Source: Megasphaera elsdenii (GTDB lineage Bacteria > Bacillota > Negativicutes > Veillonellales > Megasphaeraceae). From it: a stretch of DNA of 64,000 nt. The position numbers were made by a program, and so were the translations under genes. The notes below the pieces were generated by a model. The model did not search any database. It saw only the letters and a program-made list of their open reading frames with translations, and was not told where the DNA came from. The stretch is from the NCBI RefSeq assembly GCF_020539865.1, contig NZ_JAJBQV010000007.1:27114-91113 (forward strand), written 5' to 3'. Positions 43,908-53,188 of the stretch are shown piece by piece. Positions within the stretch are counted from its first letter, which is position 1. Each line of letters begins with the position of its first letter.

Positions 43908-43963
43908 GCGAGCCACGAGCACGAGCCACGAACCCCTAGCAGCTAACGGCTACCTCCCATCTT

Positions 43964-45358
43964 TTACAAGAAAATGTATTTCATGATGAAGATGACGGCC
44001 AGGAAATACATGAGGAGAGAAATCTTTTCCCGTTTGCCTGTGAGCAGATTGATGACGACATACGAGATGATGCCGAAGGAGATGCCTTCGGAGATGCTGT
44101 AGCAGAAGGGCATAGCGATGATAGTGATGTATGCCGGGATGGATTCGCTGAAGTCGTTGAAGTCGATACCGGCGACGGATGTCAGCATGAGGAAGCCGAC
44201 GATGACCAGGGCCGGTGCCGTGGCAAAGGCCGGGATGGCCATGAAGAACGGCGACAGGAAGAGGGACAGGGCAAAGAGAACGGCGACACAGACAGCCGTC
44301 AGGCCCGTGCGGCCGCCTTCACTGACGCCAGTTGCACTTTCGACGAAGGTCGTTGTCGTACTCGTACCGATGACAGCACCGATAGTCGTGGCGACAGCGT
44401 CGGCCAGGAGGGCGCCTTTGATGCGTGGCAGGCGGCCTCGTTCATCGAGCATGTTGGCTTTGGACGAGACGCCGATGAGGGTACCCAAGGTGTCGAAGAT
44501 GTCGACGAAGAGGAAGGCGAACATGACGACTAAGAAGTCCAGGCTAAAGATGCGGCTGAAGTCGAGCTGGCCCAGGATGGGGCTCAGGCTGGCCGGAGCA
44601 AAGGCAGCAGCGCCGCCGGACAGGTCGGGGATGACGCTGAACATCTTCATTTCCGGATTGGGGACGTAAAGACCGGTCAATTCGCAAAGAATGGCCAGAA
44701 TCCACGTGAAGAGGATGCCCCAGAGGATGTTGCCGCGGACTTTCTTGACCATCAGGACGGCTGTGAAGATGATGCCGATTATGGCCAGGAGAACCGTAAT
44801 GCCGACGGTGTGGAAGGTCCCAGTAGCGGCGGATTGCTTGAACGAGAACAGGGCAATCTTGGTTGCCGGATTGGCGACGATGATCTGTGCGTTCAGCAAG
44901 CCGATGAGGGCGATGAACAGGCCGATGCCGGCGGAGACGGCTTTCTTCAAGGTAATGGGGATGGCATTGAAGATGGCTTCGCGGACATTGGTCAAAGACA
45001 GGATGATAAAGATAAGGCCTTCAAAGAAGACGGCGGCTAAGGCCATTTCCCAGGTGTAGCCCATCTGCAGGACTACGGTAAAGGCGAAGAAGGCGTTCAG
45101 GCCCATGCCCGGTGCCAAGGCGAAGGGGTAGTTGGCGAAAAAGGCCATGCACAGCGTCCCGATAAGGGAAGCCAGGGCTGTTGCCGTGAGGACGGCACCT
45201 TTGTCCATGCCGGCAGCGCTCATGATGGTCGGGTTGACGGCCAGAATGTAGGCCATGGTCATGAAGGTCGTAATACCAGCCAAGATTTCCGTGCGGACCG
45301 TCGTGCCATTTTCGCTCAAGTGGAAGAAACGGTCAAGGAAGGACGGTTGGTTTTCCAT
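43964..45358 (-). CDS. AzgA-type adenine/guanine/hypoxanthine permease (NCS2 superfamily)
   Basis: A 464-residue transporter with 12-14 membrane segments. It begins MENQPSFLDRFFHLSENGTTVRTEILAGITTFMTMAYILAVNP, the signature of the AzgA/PbuG group; also NYPFALAPGMGLNAFFAF near 85, VDIFDTLGTLIGVSSKANM near 290 and GTSTTTTFVESATGVSEGGRTGL near 330. A longer frame to 45568 would run through the promoter region; ATG 45358 is preferred because it matches the family start and AAAGGAG lies upstream. It is divergent from adenine deaminase, which suggests import of adenine and related purines for that enzyme. Confidence 0.93.
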   Translation of the reverse strand: MENQPSFLDRFFHLSENGTTVRTEILAGITTFMTMAYILAVNPTIMSAAGMDKGAVLTATALASLIGTLCMAFFANYPFALAPGMGLNAFFAFTVVLQMGYTWEMALAAVFFEGLIFIILSLTNVREAIFNAIPITLKKAVSAGIGLFIALIGLLNAQIIVANPATKIALFSFKQSAATGTFHTVGITVLLAIIGIIFTAVLMVKKVRGNILWGILFTWILAILCELTGLYVPNPEMKMFSVIPDLSGGAAAFAPASLSPILGQLDFSRIFSLDFLVVMFAFLFVDIFDTLGTLIGVSSKANMLDERGRLPRIKGALLADAVATTIGAVIGTSTTTTFVESATGVSEGGRTGLTAVCVAVLFALSLFLSPFFMAIPAFATAPALVIVGFLMLTSVAGIDFNDFSESIPAYITIIAMPFCYSISEGISFGIISYVVINLLTGKREKISLLMYFLAVIFIMKYIFL

Positions 45359-45457
45359 AATACATTCACACTCCTTTTGAAATAAAACAAGTCGACACCC
45401 ATCCATGTAAACACATAAAGCCAAATAGCAGACGACGGACATCAACTGAATATAATT

Positions 45458-45486
45458 ATTATAGGGGCTTCTGTCTTTTTGGGCAA
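45458..45486 (-). promoter_or_regulatory. Promoter of the purine permease
   Basis: On the minus strand TTGCCC (45486-45481), 17-base spacer, TATAAT (45463-45458). It gives a leader of about 95 bases with no recognised riboswitch. Confidence 0.6.
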
Positions 45487-45491
45487 CTATT

Positions 45492-45521
45492 TTGTCAAAA
45501 AAAGGAAATTTATGGTACAAT
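45492..45521 (+). promoter_or_regulatory. Promoter of adenine deaminase
   Basis: TTGTCA (45492-45497), 18-base spacer, TACAAT (45516-45521), back to back with the permease promoter. Confidence 0.55.
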
Positions 45522-45571
45522 GAGTCCGAAATATAAAAATTTACGCCTTTGCCAAAGGGAAGGAGCACGTT

Positions 45572-47314
45572 ATGACTGTGACACGGAATCTTTTAAAACG
45601 GCGCATTGCCGTAGCCAGGGGCTTGGAACCAGGGGACGTCGTTCTCAAGCACTGCCGGATCGTCGACGTCTATACACAGACTATCCGTACTGGAGATATC
45701 GTCATTGTTGACGGCATTATCGCCGGTGTCGGCGGCCCTTATGAAGGACAGGAAGTCATCGATGCCCATGGTGCCTATGCCGCACCGGGCCTCATTGAAA
45801 GCCATATCCATATCGAATCGTCCTATGTCAGCCCGGAAGAGTTCGGCCGCCTGGTCGTCCCCCTGGGAACGACGACGATCGTCGCCGACCCGCATGAAAT
45901 CGTCAACGTCTGCGGCCTGGCCGGCCTTCGTTACATGATGGAAGCCGCTGAAAAGACGGCCCTGGACGTCCGTTTCATGGTGCCGTCGTGTGTCCCGGCG
46001 ACGCCTTTCGACCACAGCGGGGCCGTGCTGGAAGCAGACGACATGAAAGCGCCCCTGGCCGACGACCGCGTTCTCGGTGTCGGTGAATTCATGAACTGCC
46101 CGGGCATCCTGAACGGCGATGATGCCGTCCTGGACAAGCTCGTCGCCGCCTATGAGGCGAAAAAGCCCATCGACGGCCACAGCCCCGGCGTCACTGGCAA
46201 GGACCTGCAGGCCTATGCGTCGGCCCAGATCCGGACGGACCACGAATGTTTCACCTTGGACGACGTCGAAGCGCGCCTCCAGGCCGGCATGTACGTCATG
46301 CTGCGCAACGGTTCGGCCTGCCATGACCTGCCAAATCTGGTCCGGGCCGTGACGCCGGCCAATCTGCGCCGCTTCCTGCTCTGTTCGGATGACCTCCATC
46401 CCAAGACGATCTTTGAGAAAGGCCACCTCAACGAACACCTGCGCCTCTGCGTCGCCGCCGGCCTGTCGCCAGAAGCGGCGATTACCATGGCGACACTCAA
46501 TGCGGCAGATTGTTATCACTTCGACGACCGCGGCGCTTTGGCACCGGGCAGGCGGGCGGATATCGTCCTCTTCGAGGATTTAAAGGACTTCAAGGCCCTG
46601 GCGACCTTCATTGGCGGCCGTAAAATAGCCGAAAAGGGCCAGTATCTCCCGCCCTTTACGCGGGCTGATTACCGTACTGTCGGCAGTTCCGTCTGCATCG
46701 CCGGTTTTTCGGAAGAGAAACTCGTCATGCATTTGACATCGGAACGGGTCCGGACTATCGACATTTTACCTGGCGGCGTCGTCACAGAAAAGGGCGAAGC
46801 GCTTATCCAGCGCGATGACTGCGGTGATTTCGTCTACGATCCACAGGCTGATATCATCAAGGTCGCCGTTGTCGAACGCCATCACGGTACGGGCTGTGTC
46901 GGCCTGGGACTGCTGCGGGGGTATGGTCTTGAACGAGGGGCTGTCGCCGTGTCGGTAGCTCACGATTCGCACAATATCATCGTTGCCGGTGCGAATAACA
47001 AGGACATGGTTGTTGCTGTCAAGGCATTGGAAGGCCAGAAGGGCGGCATGGCCATCGTCCTGGACGGAACGGTCCTGGCATCCATCCCGCTGCCCATTGC
47101 CGGCCTCATGAGCGACCAGCCGGCCGCCGCTGTCGATGCAGCTATGGACGAGCTTTACGCCAAGGCCCACCATATCCTGGGTGTCAGCGCTGACGTCGAC
47201 GTCATCATGACCTTGTGCTTCATGAGCCTGCCCGTCATCCCTAAGCTGAAACTGCTGGATACGGGACTCTTCGACGTCGAAGCTTTCGATTTCGTTCCTG
47301 TTGAACTCGATTAG
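45572..47314 (+). CDS. ade: Adenine deaminase
   Basis: Converts adenine to hypoxanthine and ammonia. The 580-residue amidohydrolase matches the bacterial AdeC type: APGLIESHIHIESSYVSP (metal histidines), TTTIVADPHEIVNVCGLAG, GEFMNCPGIL, DGHSPGVTGKDL, LCSDDLHPKTIFEKGH, and the C-terminal VAHDSHNIIVAGANNKDM and MTLCFMSLPVIPKLKL. AAGGAG precedes the ATG. It is divergent from the purine permease; together with the salvage operon at 57.6 kb, the window encodes deamination of both free adenine and adenine nucleosides. Confidence 0.95.
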   Translation: MTVTRNLLKRRIAVARGLEPGDVVLKHCRIVDVYTQTIRTGDIVIVDGIIAGVGGPYEGQEVIDAHGAYAAPGLIESHIHIESSYVSPEEFGRLVVPLGTTTIVADPHEIVNVCGLAGLRYMMEAAEKTALDVRFMVPSCVPATPFDHSGAVLEADDMKAPLADDRVLGVGEFMNCPGILNGDDAVLDKLVAAYEAKKPIDGHSPGVTGKDLQAYASAQIRTDHECFTLDDVEARLQAGMYVMLRNGSACHDLPNLVRAVTPANLRRFLLCSDDLHPKTIFEKGHLNEHLRLCVAAGLSPEAAITMATLNAADCYHFDDRGALAPGRRADIVLFEDLKDFKALATFIGGRKIAEKGQYLPPFTRADYRTVGSSVCIAGFSEEKLVMHLTSERVRTIDILPGGVVTEKGEALIQRDDCGDFVYDPQADIIKVAVVERHHGTGCVGLGLLRGYGLERGAVAVSVAHDSHNIIVAGANNKDMVVAVKALEGQKGGMAIVLDGTVLASIPLPIAGLMSDQPAAAVDAAMDELYAKAHHILGVSADVDVIMTLCFMSLPVIPKLKLLDTGLFDVEAFDFVPVELD

Positions 47315-47411
47315 GAATATAGTGAAGGATGCTAACACGTCGAATGGGAACTATGATGCAGAACCATAATAGGGCAGACGTAAAAGGTATTGGCCGATAG
47401 CTTGACGGCCA

Positions 47412-47420
47412 TGATATAAT
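47412..47420 (+). promoter_or_regulatory. Extended -10 promoter of the transglycosylase gene
   Basis: TGATATAAT (TGnTATAAT) 45 bases before the start; a TTGACG at 47402 is too close to be its -35. Confidence 0.45.
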
Positions 47421-47464
47421 TAAAAGTAAAGTATTGTCGTGAGTGGGGAGGAATGTGAACGTTG

Positions 47465-48238
47465 ATGTTTAGCAAAGCCTGTAAGACAAAGATGGCGGGC
47501 TTTTTGCTGGCTGTCATGGCCTTGGCACCGGTCCAGGCTATTACGCAGGAAGAAATGGTTTATGACCAGGTCAGTAAGTATATTCGGGGCAGCGATGCTG
47601 CGGCCATAGCCAAGGATATTTGTGATGCGTCTTATACGTATGATGTTGACCCGATTCTCGTCGCCGCCGTCTTTACGACAGAAAGCCATTTTGATAATTC
47701 TGCCGTCTCCGGCGTCGGTGCCGTCGGCATTGCCCAGCTCATGCCGTCTACGGCGGCATCGCTCAATGTCAATCCTTACAATCGCAGGGAAAACATCTTT
47801 GGCGGCGTCAAGTACCTCGGACAGATGGTTGAACGCTACCGCACGTGGGACCGGCCTTTTGTCTATGCTGAAGCGGCGTATAATGCCGGTCCGGGTGCCG
47901 TCGACCGGGCCCGGGGAGTGCCGCATTATACGGAGACTATGAATTATGTCCAGACTGTCGAACAGACGCGGCGGGAAATCTGGCGCCTTGCCGGCCATGA
48001 AGCCATGGCCCTGAAGCCTTACAAACGGTCGGCGATGACCGGGACGGAAAAGGAAGCCCCTATTTTCCCGAGCTTGAAAGAATGGCATGAACAGCACAGC
48101 CAGAAAGCGGCCCCTGTCCAGACCAAGACGACAGTCCGGCCCAAGACGGCCCGCGTAGTCAATTCGGCCCGCAGCCCGCAGCCCGTGGCGTATTGGACGA
48201 CGTCGCGGCCTTGGGACACGCGGAGCAGTAAAAAATAA
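47465..48238 (+). CDS. Secreted lytic murein transglycosylase (SLT domain)
   Basis: A 257-residue exported enzyme. The N-terminus (MFSKACKTKMAGFLLAVMALAPVQA) is a cleavable signal peptide. The SLT domain (about 55-165) has the catalytic glutamate in FTTESHFDNSAVSGVGAVGIAQLMPSTA (E-S...S-G-x-G-x-x-G-x-x-Q-x-M-P), FGGVKYLGQM and AEAAYNAGPGAVDRARGVP. It cleaves the glycan strand of peptidoglycan with anhydro-muramyl formation. The C-terminal 70 residues are basic and low in complexity. An in-frame TTG one codon upstream is less likely than ATG 47465. Confidence 0.92.
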   Translation: MFSKACKTKMAGFLLAVMALAPVQAITQEEMVYDQVSKYIRGSDAAAIAKDICDASYTYDVDPILVAAVFTTESHFDNSAVSGVGAVGIAQLMPSTAASLNVNPYNRRENIFGGVKYLGQMVERYRTWDRPFVYAEAAYNAGPGAVDRARGVPHYTETMNYVQTVEQTRREIWRLAGHEAMALKPYKRSAMTGTEKEAPIFPSLKEWHEQHSQKAAPVQTKTTVRPKTARVVNSARSPQPVAYWTTSRPWDTRSSKK

Positions 48239-48246
48239 TATCAAGG

Positions 48247-48287
48247 AAGGGACCTCGCATCAGCGATTATGCGATCTCCCTTTTTTT
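48247..48287 (+). terminator. Terminator between the transglycosylase gene and potA
   Basis: AAGGGA...CGCAT pairs with ATGCG...TCCCTT (with a three-base internal loop), followed by T residues to 48287. Confidence 0.8.
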
Positions 48288-48328
48288 ACGGCCTCCAGGC
48301 CGTAATGGGTGCTAAAAGGAGTTGTGAA

Positions 48329-49391
<1,063 letters not shown>

Positions 49392-49399
<8 letters not shown>

Positions 49400-50219
49400 T
49401 TCAGCAGCGATTCGCAACCTCTTTGCCATGCCTTTCCTAATCTGGGCGGTCTTATTTATCTTCTGTCCTGTCGTGGCGATTGCCTGGTACGGCCTGACCG
49501 ATGCCCATGGTGCCTTTACCCTGGCCAATATCAGCCTCATCGCCCACTGGGAGTACCTGAAGGCCCTGGAACTGTCCATCGTCCTGGCCCTCATCAGCAC
49601 GGTCATCTGCCTGGTCGTGGCTTATCCGCTCTGCCTTATCCTGACGGAAAAGAAGCGGGGGAAGGGCTCGCTCCTGTTCCTGCTCTTCGTCCTGCCCATG
49701 TGGATGAACTCCCTGTTGACGACCATGGCCTGGCAGACAATCCTGGAAAAGAACGGTATCCTCAACCAGTTCCTGCGCCTCTTGTCCCTGCCTGACGTAA
49801 GCCTCATCAACACGCCGGCGGCCATCGTCATCGGCATGATTTACAACTTCCTGCCCTATATGATCCTGCCCCTCTACGTCGCTCTGAGCAAGATCAACGG
49901 CAACGTCATCGCCGCGGCCCGCGACTTAGGGGCCAATTCCTGGCAGACCTTCACCAAGGTCATCCTGCCCTTGTCCCTGCCTGGCGCCATCAGCGGCATC
50001 ACCATGGTCTTTATTCCGTCGCTGACGACGTTCTTCATCAGCGGCCTCTTAGGGGGCAATAAGATCCTGCTCATCGGCAACATCGTCGAACAGGAATTCA
50101 CCATGGCCTATGACTGGCATCTGGGCAGCGGCCTGTCCCTGGTGCTCATGGTCTTCATCATCGTCAACATGGTCGTGACGGCTTATTTCGACCGCAGCGA
50201 AGGGCAGGTGAAGAAGTGA
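49392..50219 (+). CDS. potB: Spermidine/putrescine ABC transporter permease
   Basis: A 275-residue inner-membrane permease with six predicted helices. The EAA loop contacting the ATPase reads AARDLGANSWQTFTKVILPLSLPGAISG near residues 174-200. PotB-type features include the N-terminal helix (LFAMPFLIWAVLFIFCPVVAIAWYGL) and VLPMWMNSLLTTMAWQTIL. It forms the channel with PotC. Its stop overlaps the potC start (TGATG). Confidence 0.95.
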
Positions 50220-50998
50220 TGGAAAAAGTGAAGAAACTCTACGTCGCCCTGGTCGTCCTCTTCCTCTACGCGCCCATCGGTGTCCTCGTGGCCCAGTCCT
50301 TCAACGCCAGCCGTTACCGCGGCCACTGGACGGGCTTTACCCTGCAATGGTACGGCGAGTTATTCCAGAATGAAGGCATCCTTGACGCCTTGCAAAATAC
50401 CATTACCATCGGTCTCTCGTCGGCGGCCATCGCCACGGTCCTGGGCCTTCTCACCTGCATGGCCCTGCGCGGCATGGGCCGCAAGCAGCGGTCGGTCTAT
50501 CTCGGCGTGGCTAGTATGCCGCTGCTCAATGCGGACATCGTCACCGGGATTTCCTTGATGCTCCTCTTTTTAGGCATGGGCCTGCGCCTGGGCTACGGGT
50601 CCATCCTCATGGCCCACGTCGTCTTCAACCTGCCGTACGTCATCTTGTGCATCATGCCCCAGTTCCTGTCGCTGGACCGCAGCTGTTATGATGCCGCCCG
50701 CGACCTGGGCGCGACGCCGTTCGTCGCATTCCGCCGCGTCGTCCTGCCGGAACTGCGGCCCAGTCTCCTGGCGGGCTTCATGCTGGCCTTCACCATGTCG
50801 GCCGACGACTTCATCATTACGCACTTCACCAAAGGGGCCGGCATCGATACGCTGCCGACGGAAATCTATGCCGAACTGAAATTGGGCATCCATCCGGAAA
50901 TGTATGCCCTTTCGACGCTCGTATTCGTCTTCGTCCTGGTCTTCGCCGTCCTGCTCATCGTCAACCGCCGGCGCCTGGCCCTGGGTCGGAACTGGTAG
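50219..50998 (+). CDS. potC: Spermidine/putrescine ABC transporter permease
   Basis: A 259-residue inner-membrane permease with six helices. Features: LYVALVVLFLYAPIGVLVAQSFNASRY at the N-terminus, the EAA loop AARDLGATPFVAFRRVVLPELRPSLLAG near residues 158-186, and MSADDFIITHFTKG, typical of PotC. The one-base stop/start overlap with potB indicates tight coupling. GC content is high compared with the glycan cluster. Confidence 0.95.
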   Translation: MEKVKKLYVALVVLFLYAPIGVLVAQSFNASRYRGHWTGFTLQWYGELFQNEGILDALQNTITIGLSSAAIATVLGLLTCMALRGMGRKQRSVYLGVASMPLLNADIVTGISLMLLFLGMGLRLGYGSILMAHVVFNLPYVILCIMPQFLSLDRSCYDAARDLGATPFVAFRRVVLPELRPSLLAGFMLAFTMSADDFIITHFTKGAGIDTLPTEIYAELKLGIHPEMYALSTLVFVFVLVFAVLLIVNRRRLALGRNW

Positions 50999-51013
50999 GA
51001 AAGGGGAAACGCT

Positions 51014-52078
51014 ATGAAATATATCCGCATGATCCTCCTCGGTCTCTGCTGTATCCTGGCCCTGAGCGGCTGTGGCTTCTTTGACAGCGAAGAAGACGAG
51101 GACAACGTGGTCTATGTCTATAACTGGGGCGATTACGTCGACCCGGATACGCTCAAGCAGTTCGAAGAAGAAACGGGCATCCGCGTCGTCATGGACGAAT
51201 TCGATACCAACGAGAGCATGTATCCTCTGGTTGCGGCCGGGGCCGAACACTATGATGTCATCTGCCCATCGGACTACATGATCCAGAAGATGATCCACAA
51301 TGATCTTTTGCAGCCTCTCGATTATTCCCAGCTGCCCAACGCCCGTCAGTACGTAGGCAAACAATTCTGGACCCAGTCCGAGTCCTTTGACCCGGGCAAC
51401 CGCTATGCCGTCCCTTATTGCTGGGGCACAGTCGGCATCGTCTACAATCGGACCATGGTCGATGAACCTGTCGACAGCTGGTCTATCCTTTGGAACGAGA
51501 AATATAAGAATGAAATCATCATGCAGGATTCGCCGCGCGATTCCTTCATGGTCGCCTTGAAGCGCCTGGGCTATTCCCTGAACACGACGGATCCTCAGCA
51601 GATCAAAGAAGCCCGGGATATGCTCATCGCCCAGAAACCCCTGGTCCAGGCCTATGGCATCGATGACGTCAAGGACAAGCTCGTCTCCGGCGAAGCGGCC
51701 ATGGGCGTCGTCTTTTCCGGTGAAGCCCTGCGCATGATCCTGGAAAACAGGGATCTGGAATACGTCATCCCCAAAGAAGGGACCAACCTCTGGATCGACT
51801 CGTGGGTCATTCCCAAGAATGCCGAACACGTCGAAAATGCCCATAAATTCATCGACTTCATGAGCCGTCCCGACATCGCCTTGAAGAACTTTGAATACCT
51901 GACCTATTCGACGCCGAATACGGCTGTGCCGGCCATGGAAGAAGACGAAGATTATAAAGATAACCCAGTCGTCTTCCCGCCGGAAGAAGCGTATGCCGGT
52001 CAGGAAACATACAAGTATTTAGGTGAAGAAGGGGATAAACGTTATAATGATGAATGGATTCAAGTAAAAGTATGGTAA
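51014..52078 (+). CDS. potD: Spermidine/putrescine-binding lipoprotein
   Basis: A 354-residue solute-binding lipoprotein. The N-terminal signal ends in the lipobox LSGC (Cys20), followed by an acidic linker and the mature PotD fold: VYVYNWGDYVDPDTLKQFEEETGIRV, YDVICPSDYMIQKM, YAVPYCWGTVGIVYNR and DSWVIPKNAEHVENAHKFIDFM. It captures spermidine or putrescine for PotABC. In this organism polyamine uptake would complement SpeD-dependent synthesis. GGAAAGGGG precedes the ATG. Confidence 0.95.
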   Translation: MKYIRMILLGLCCILALSGCGFFDSEEDEDNVVYVYNWGDYVDPDTLKQFEEETGIRVVMDEFDTNESMYPLVAAGAEHYDVICPSDYMIQKMIHNDLLQPLDYSQLPNARQYVGKQFWTQSESFDPGNRYAVPYCWGTVGIVYNRTMVDEPVDSWSILWNEKYKNEIIMQDSPRDSFMVALKRLGYSLNTTDPQQIKEARDMLIAQKPLVQAYGIDDVKDKLVSGEAAMGVVFSGEALRMILENRDLEYVIPKEGTNLWIDSWVIPKNAEHVENAHKFIDFMSRPDIALKNFEYLTYSTPNTAVPAMEEDEDYKDNPVVFPPEEAYAGQETYKYLGEEGDKRYNDEWIQVKVW

Positions 52079-52097
52079 TTTTTTTAACGAATTCGCT

Positions 52098-52125
52098 TTG
52101 TAAACATAAAAATGTGTTGTATAAT
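52098..52125 (+). promoter_or_regulatory. Promoter after potD
   Basis: TTGTAA (52098-52103), 16-base spacer, TATAAT (52120-52125). It is followed by a terminator only 28 bases further and then a pseudogene. Confidence 0.55.
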
Positions 52126-52152
52126 GAGCCCAAGTTCAGGAAAGAACCAATG

Positions 52153-52199
52153 AAGGTCTGTTTCGTCATGATTGTTATCATGATGGGACAGACCTTTTT
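52153..52199 (+). terminator. Strong terminator before the glycyl-radical pseudogene
   Basis: A 20-base left arm (52153-52172) and a 20-base right arm (from 52177) pair with only a few mismatches and end in TTTTT. It would stop the transcript started at the 52120 promoter after about 65 nucleotides. Confidence 0.85.
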
Positions 52200-52231
52200 C
52201 ACGTGGAGTGTCTTGTATTGGGGGTGAGGCT

Positions 52232-52684
52232 ATGGCAGAGACGAAACCGCTGATTTTCAACGTACAGAAATTTTCCGTTCACGATGGGCCAGGGATACGG
52301 ACGACGATTTTTTTCAAAGGGTGTCCCTTGGCTTGCCCGTGGTGCCATAATCCCGAAAGCCAGCGCTTTGAGGCCGAGACGATGGCTTCCTTTATGATAT
52401 GAAACTCTTTGACGACGAACGCCATCGGCAGTATATGGGACAGGGCAATAAACAGATACTGGCAAATTTAAAGCGCCTCAGCGACGCCGGCGCCGTCCTC
52501 TATTTGCGGCTTATCATGGTAGACGGCGTTAATACCGACGGGGACCGGGATATCCGGCCTTTTCAGGACTGGCTCCAGGCACAGCAGATTCGTGTGGAAA
52601 TGATTCACCTCCTGCCGTATCATGAACTGGGGCGCCATAAATATGAAGCCCTGCAACGGCCGTTCCAGCTGTTCCGTCATCACC
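52232..52684 (+). pseudogene. Glycyl-radical-enzyme activating protein, frameshifted and internally deleted
   Basis: The first frame (52232-52402) begins [20 protein letters not shown], then [23 protein letters not shown] with the radical SAM cysteine motif C-x3-C-x2-C, and stops after 56 residues. From 52381 another frame reads [20 protein letters not shown], then ILANLKRLSDAGAVLYLRLIMVDGVNTD and YHELGRHKYEAL, the second half of the same family. The ferredoxin insert and central barrel (over 100 residues) are missing at the junction near 52380. Activases of this type install the glycyl radical on pyruvate formate-lyase-like enzymes. Not functional as it stands. Confidence 0.85.
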
Positions 52685-52921
52685 GGCCCGAAAGGCCTGG
52701 CTTGCCTGGCGGCGCTGGTTCGGTCGTACTTTACCATGGACGGTCATCACATCCAGTTCAACGTCGTCGATAGAGAAACGCTCCTCGATGCCCAGCGCCA
52801 CCCGGAACAATACGAAAACCTCATCGTCCGCGTCGCCGGTTACAGCGATTACTTCAACAATCTGGACAAAGCCTTGCAGGACGAAATCATCAACCGTACC
52901 GAACAGCGCTTCGGAGCATAA
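52685..52921 (+). pseudogene. C-terminal remnant of a glycyl radical enzyme (PFL family)
   Basis: In a third frame, GPKGLACLAALVRSYFTMDG followed by HHIQFNVVDRETLLDAQ, PEQYENLIVRVAGYSDYFNN and LDKALQDEIINRTEQRF to a stop is the C-terminus of a pyruvate formate-lyase-like enzyme. R-V-A-G-Y-S is the glycyl radical motif; its glycine is encoded at 52838-52840. The roughly 700 upstream residues, including the catalytic cysteine, are absent. It is fused to the remnant of an activase, so a large deletion removed most of a GRE-activase pair. Which GRE (formate lyase, diol dehydratase, other) cannot be told. Confidence 0.85.
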
Positions 52922-53002
52922 AAAAGGACTGTCGCACGAAGGTTTCCATCATGCGAAGACGGGCGCCCCTATAGAGCTTTTACGGAATCCCCACAACGAA
53001 TG

Positions 53003-53028
53003 GTAGGGGCTCGCACGTGGCGAGCCCG
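53003..53028. repeat. 26-bp palindromic intergenic repeat, exact copy
   Basis: Identical to 12661-12686. Lies in a 267-bp intergenic stretch (52922-53188) between the pseudogene and purC together with a terminator at 53099. Confidence 0.85.
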
Positions 53029-53098
53029 TCCAGAATATGTGTGCTTTCCCAGCCAGTTTGCTGAGGCAATCATCCCCATACCCAGTGGCGCCCCACGT

Positions 53099-53132
53099 AA
53101 AAAGGCGCTGTCTTCAGCGACAGCGCCTTTTT
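53099..53132. terminator. Bidirectional terminator
   Basis: A perfect 14-bp inverted repeat, AAAAAGGCGCTGTC / GACAGCGCCTTTTT, with a six-base loop; serves purC on the minus strand and any plus-strand read-through. Confidence 0.92.
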
Positions 53133-53188
53133 GAATATTAAATTTGTAGTTTGCCGTACGGAGCGTTCACGAGGTTCGCAGCGGGGTA

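Larger units (their letters stand above)
43750..43938. repeat. Composite intergenic element bounded by a 15-bp inverted repeat
   Basis: TAGGGGTTCGTGGCT (43750-43764) is exactly repeated in inverse orientation as AGCCACGAACCCCTA (43924-43938). The enclosed 160 bases contain the palindromic repeat and a terminator. It lies between convergent genes. Confidence 0.75.

Noticed and set aside
45359-45460. Purine riboswitch in the permease leader
   Set aside because: The conserved loop sequences of the purine aptamer were not found on the minus strand.
45359-45568. N-terminal extension of the purine permease by 70 residues
   Set aside because: It runs through the divergent promoter region; the family sequence starts at 45358 with AAAGGAG upstream.
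50570-51844. A 424-codon minus-strand frame opposite potC and potD
   Set aside because: Shadow of two clear ABC transporter genes; the composition reflects reversed GC-rich codons.
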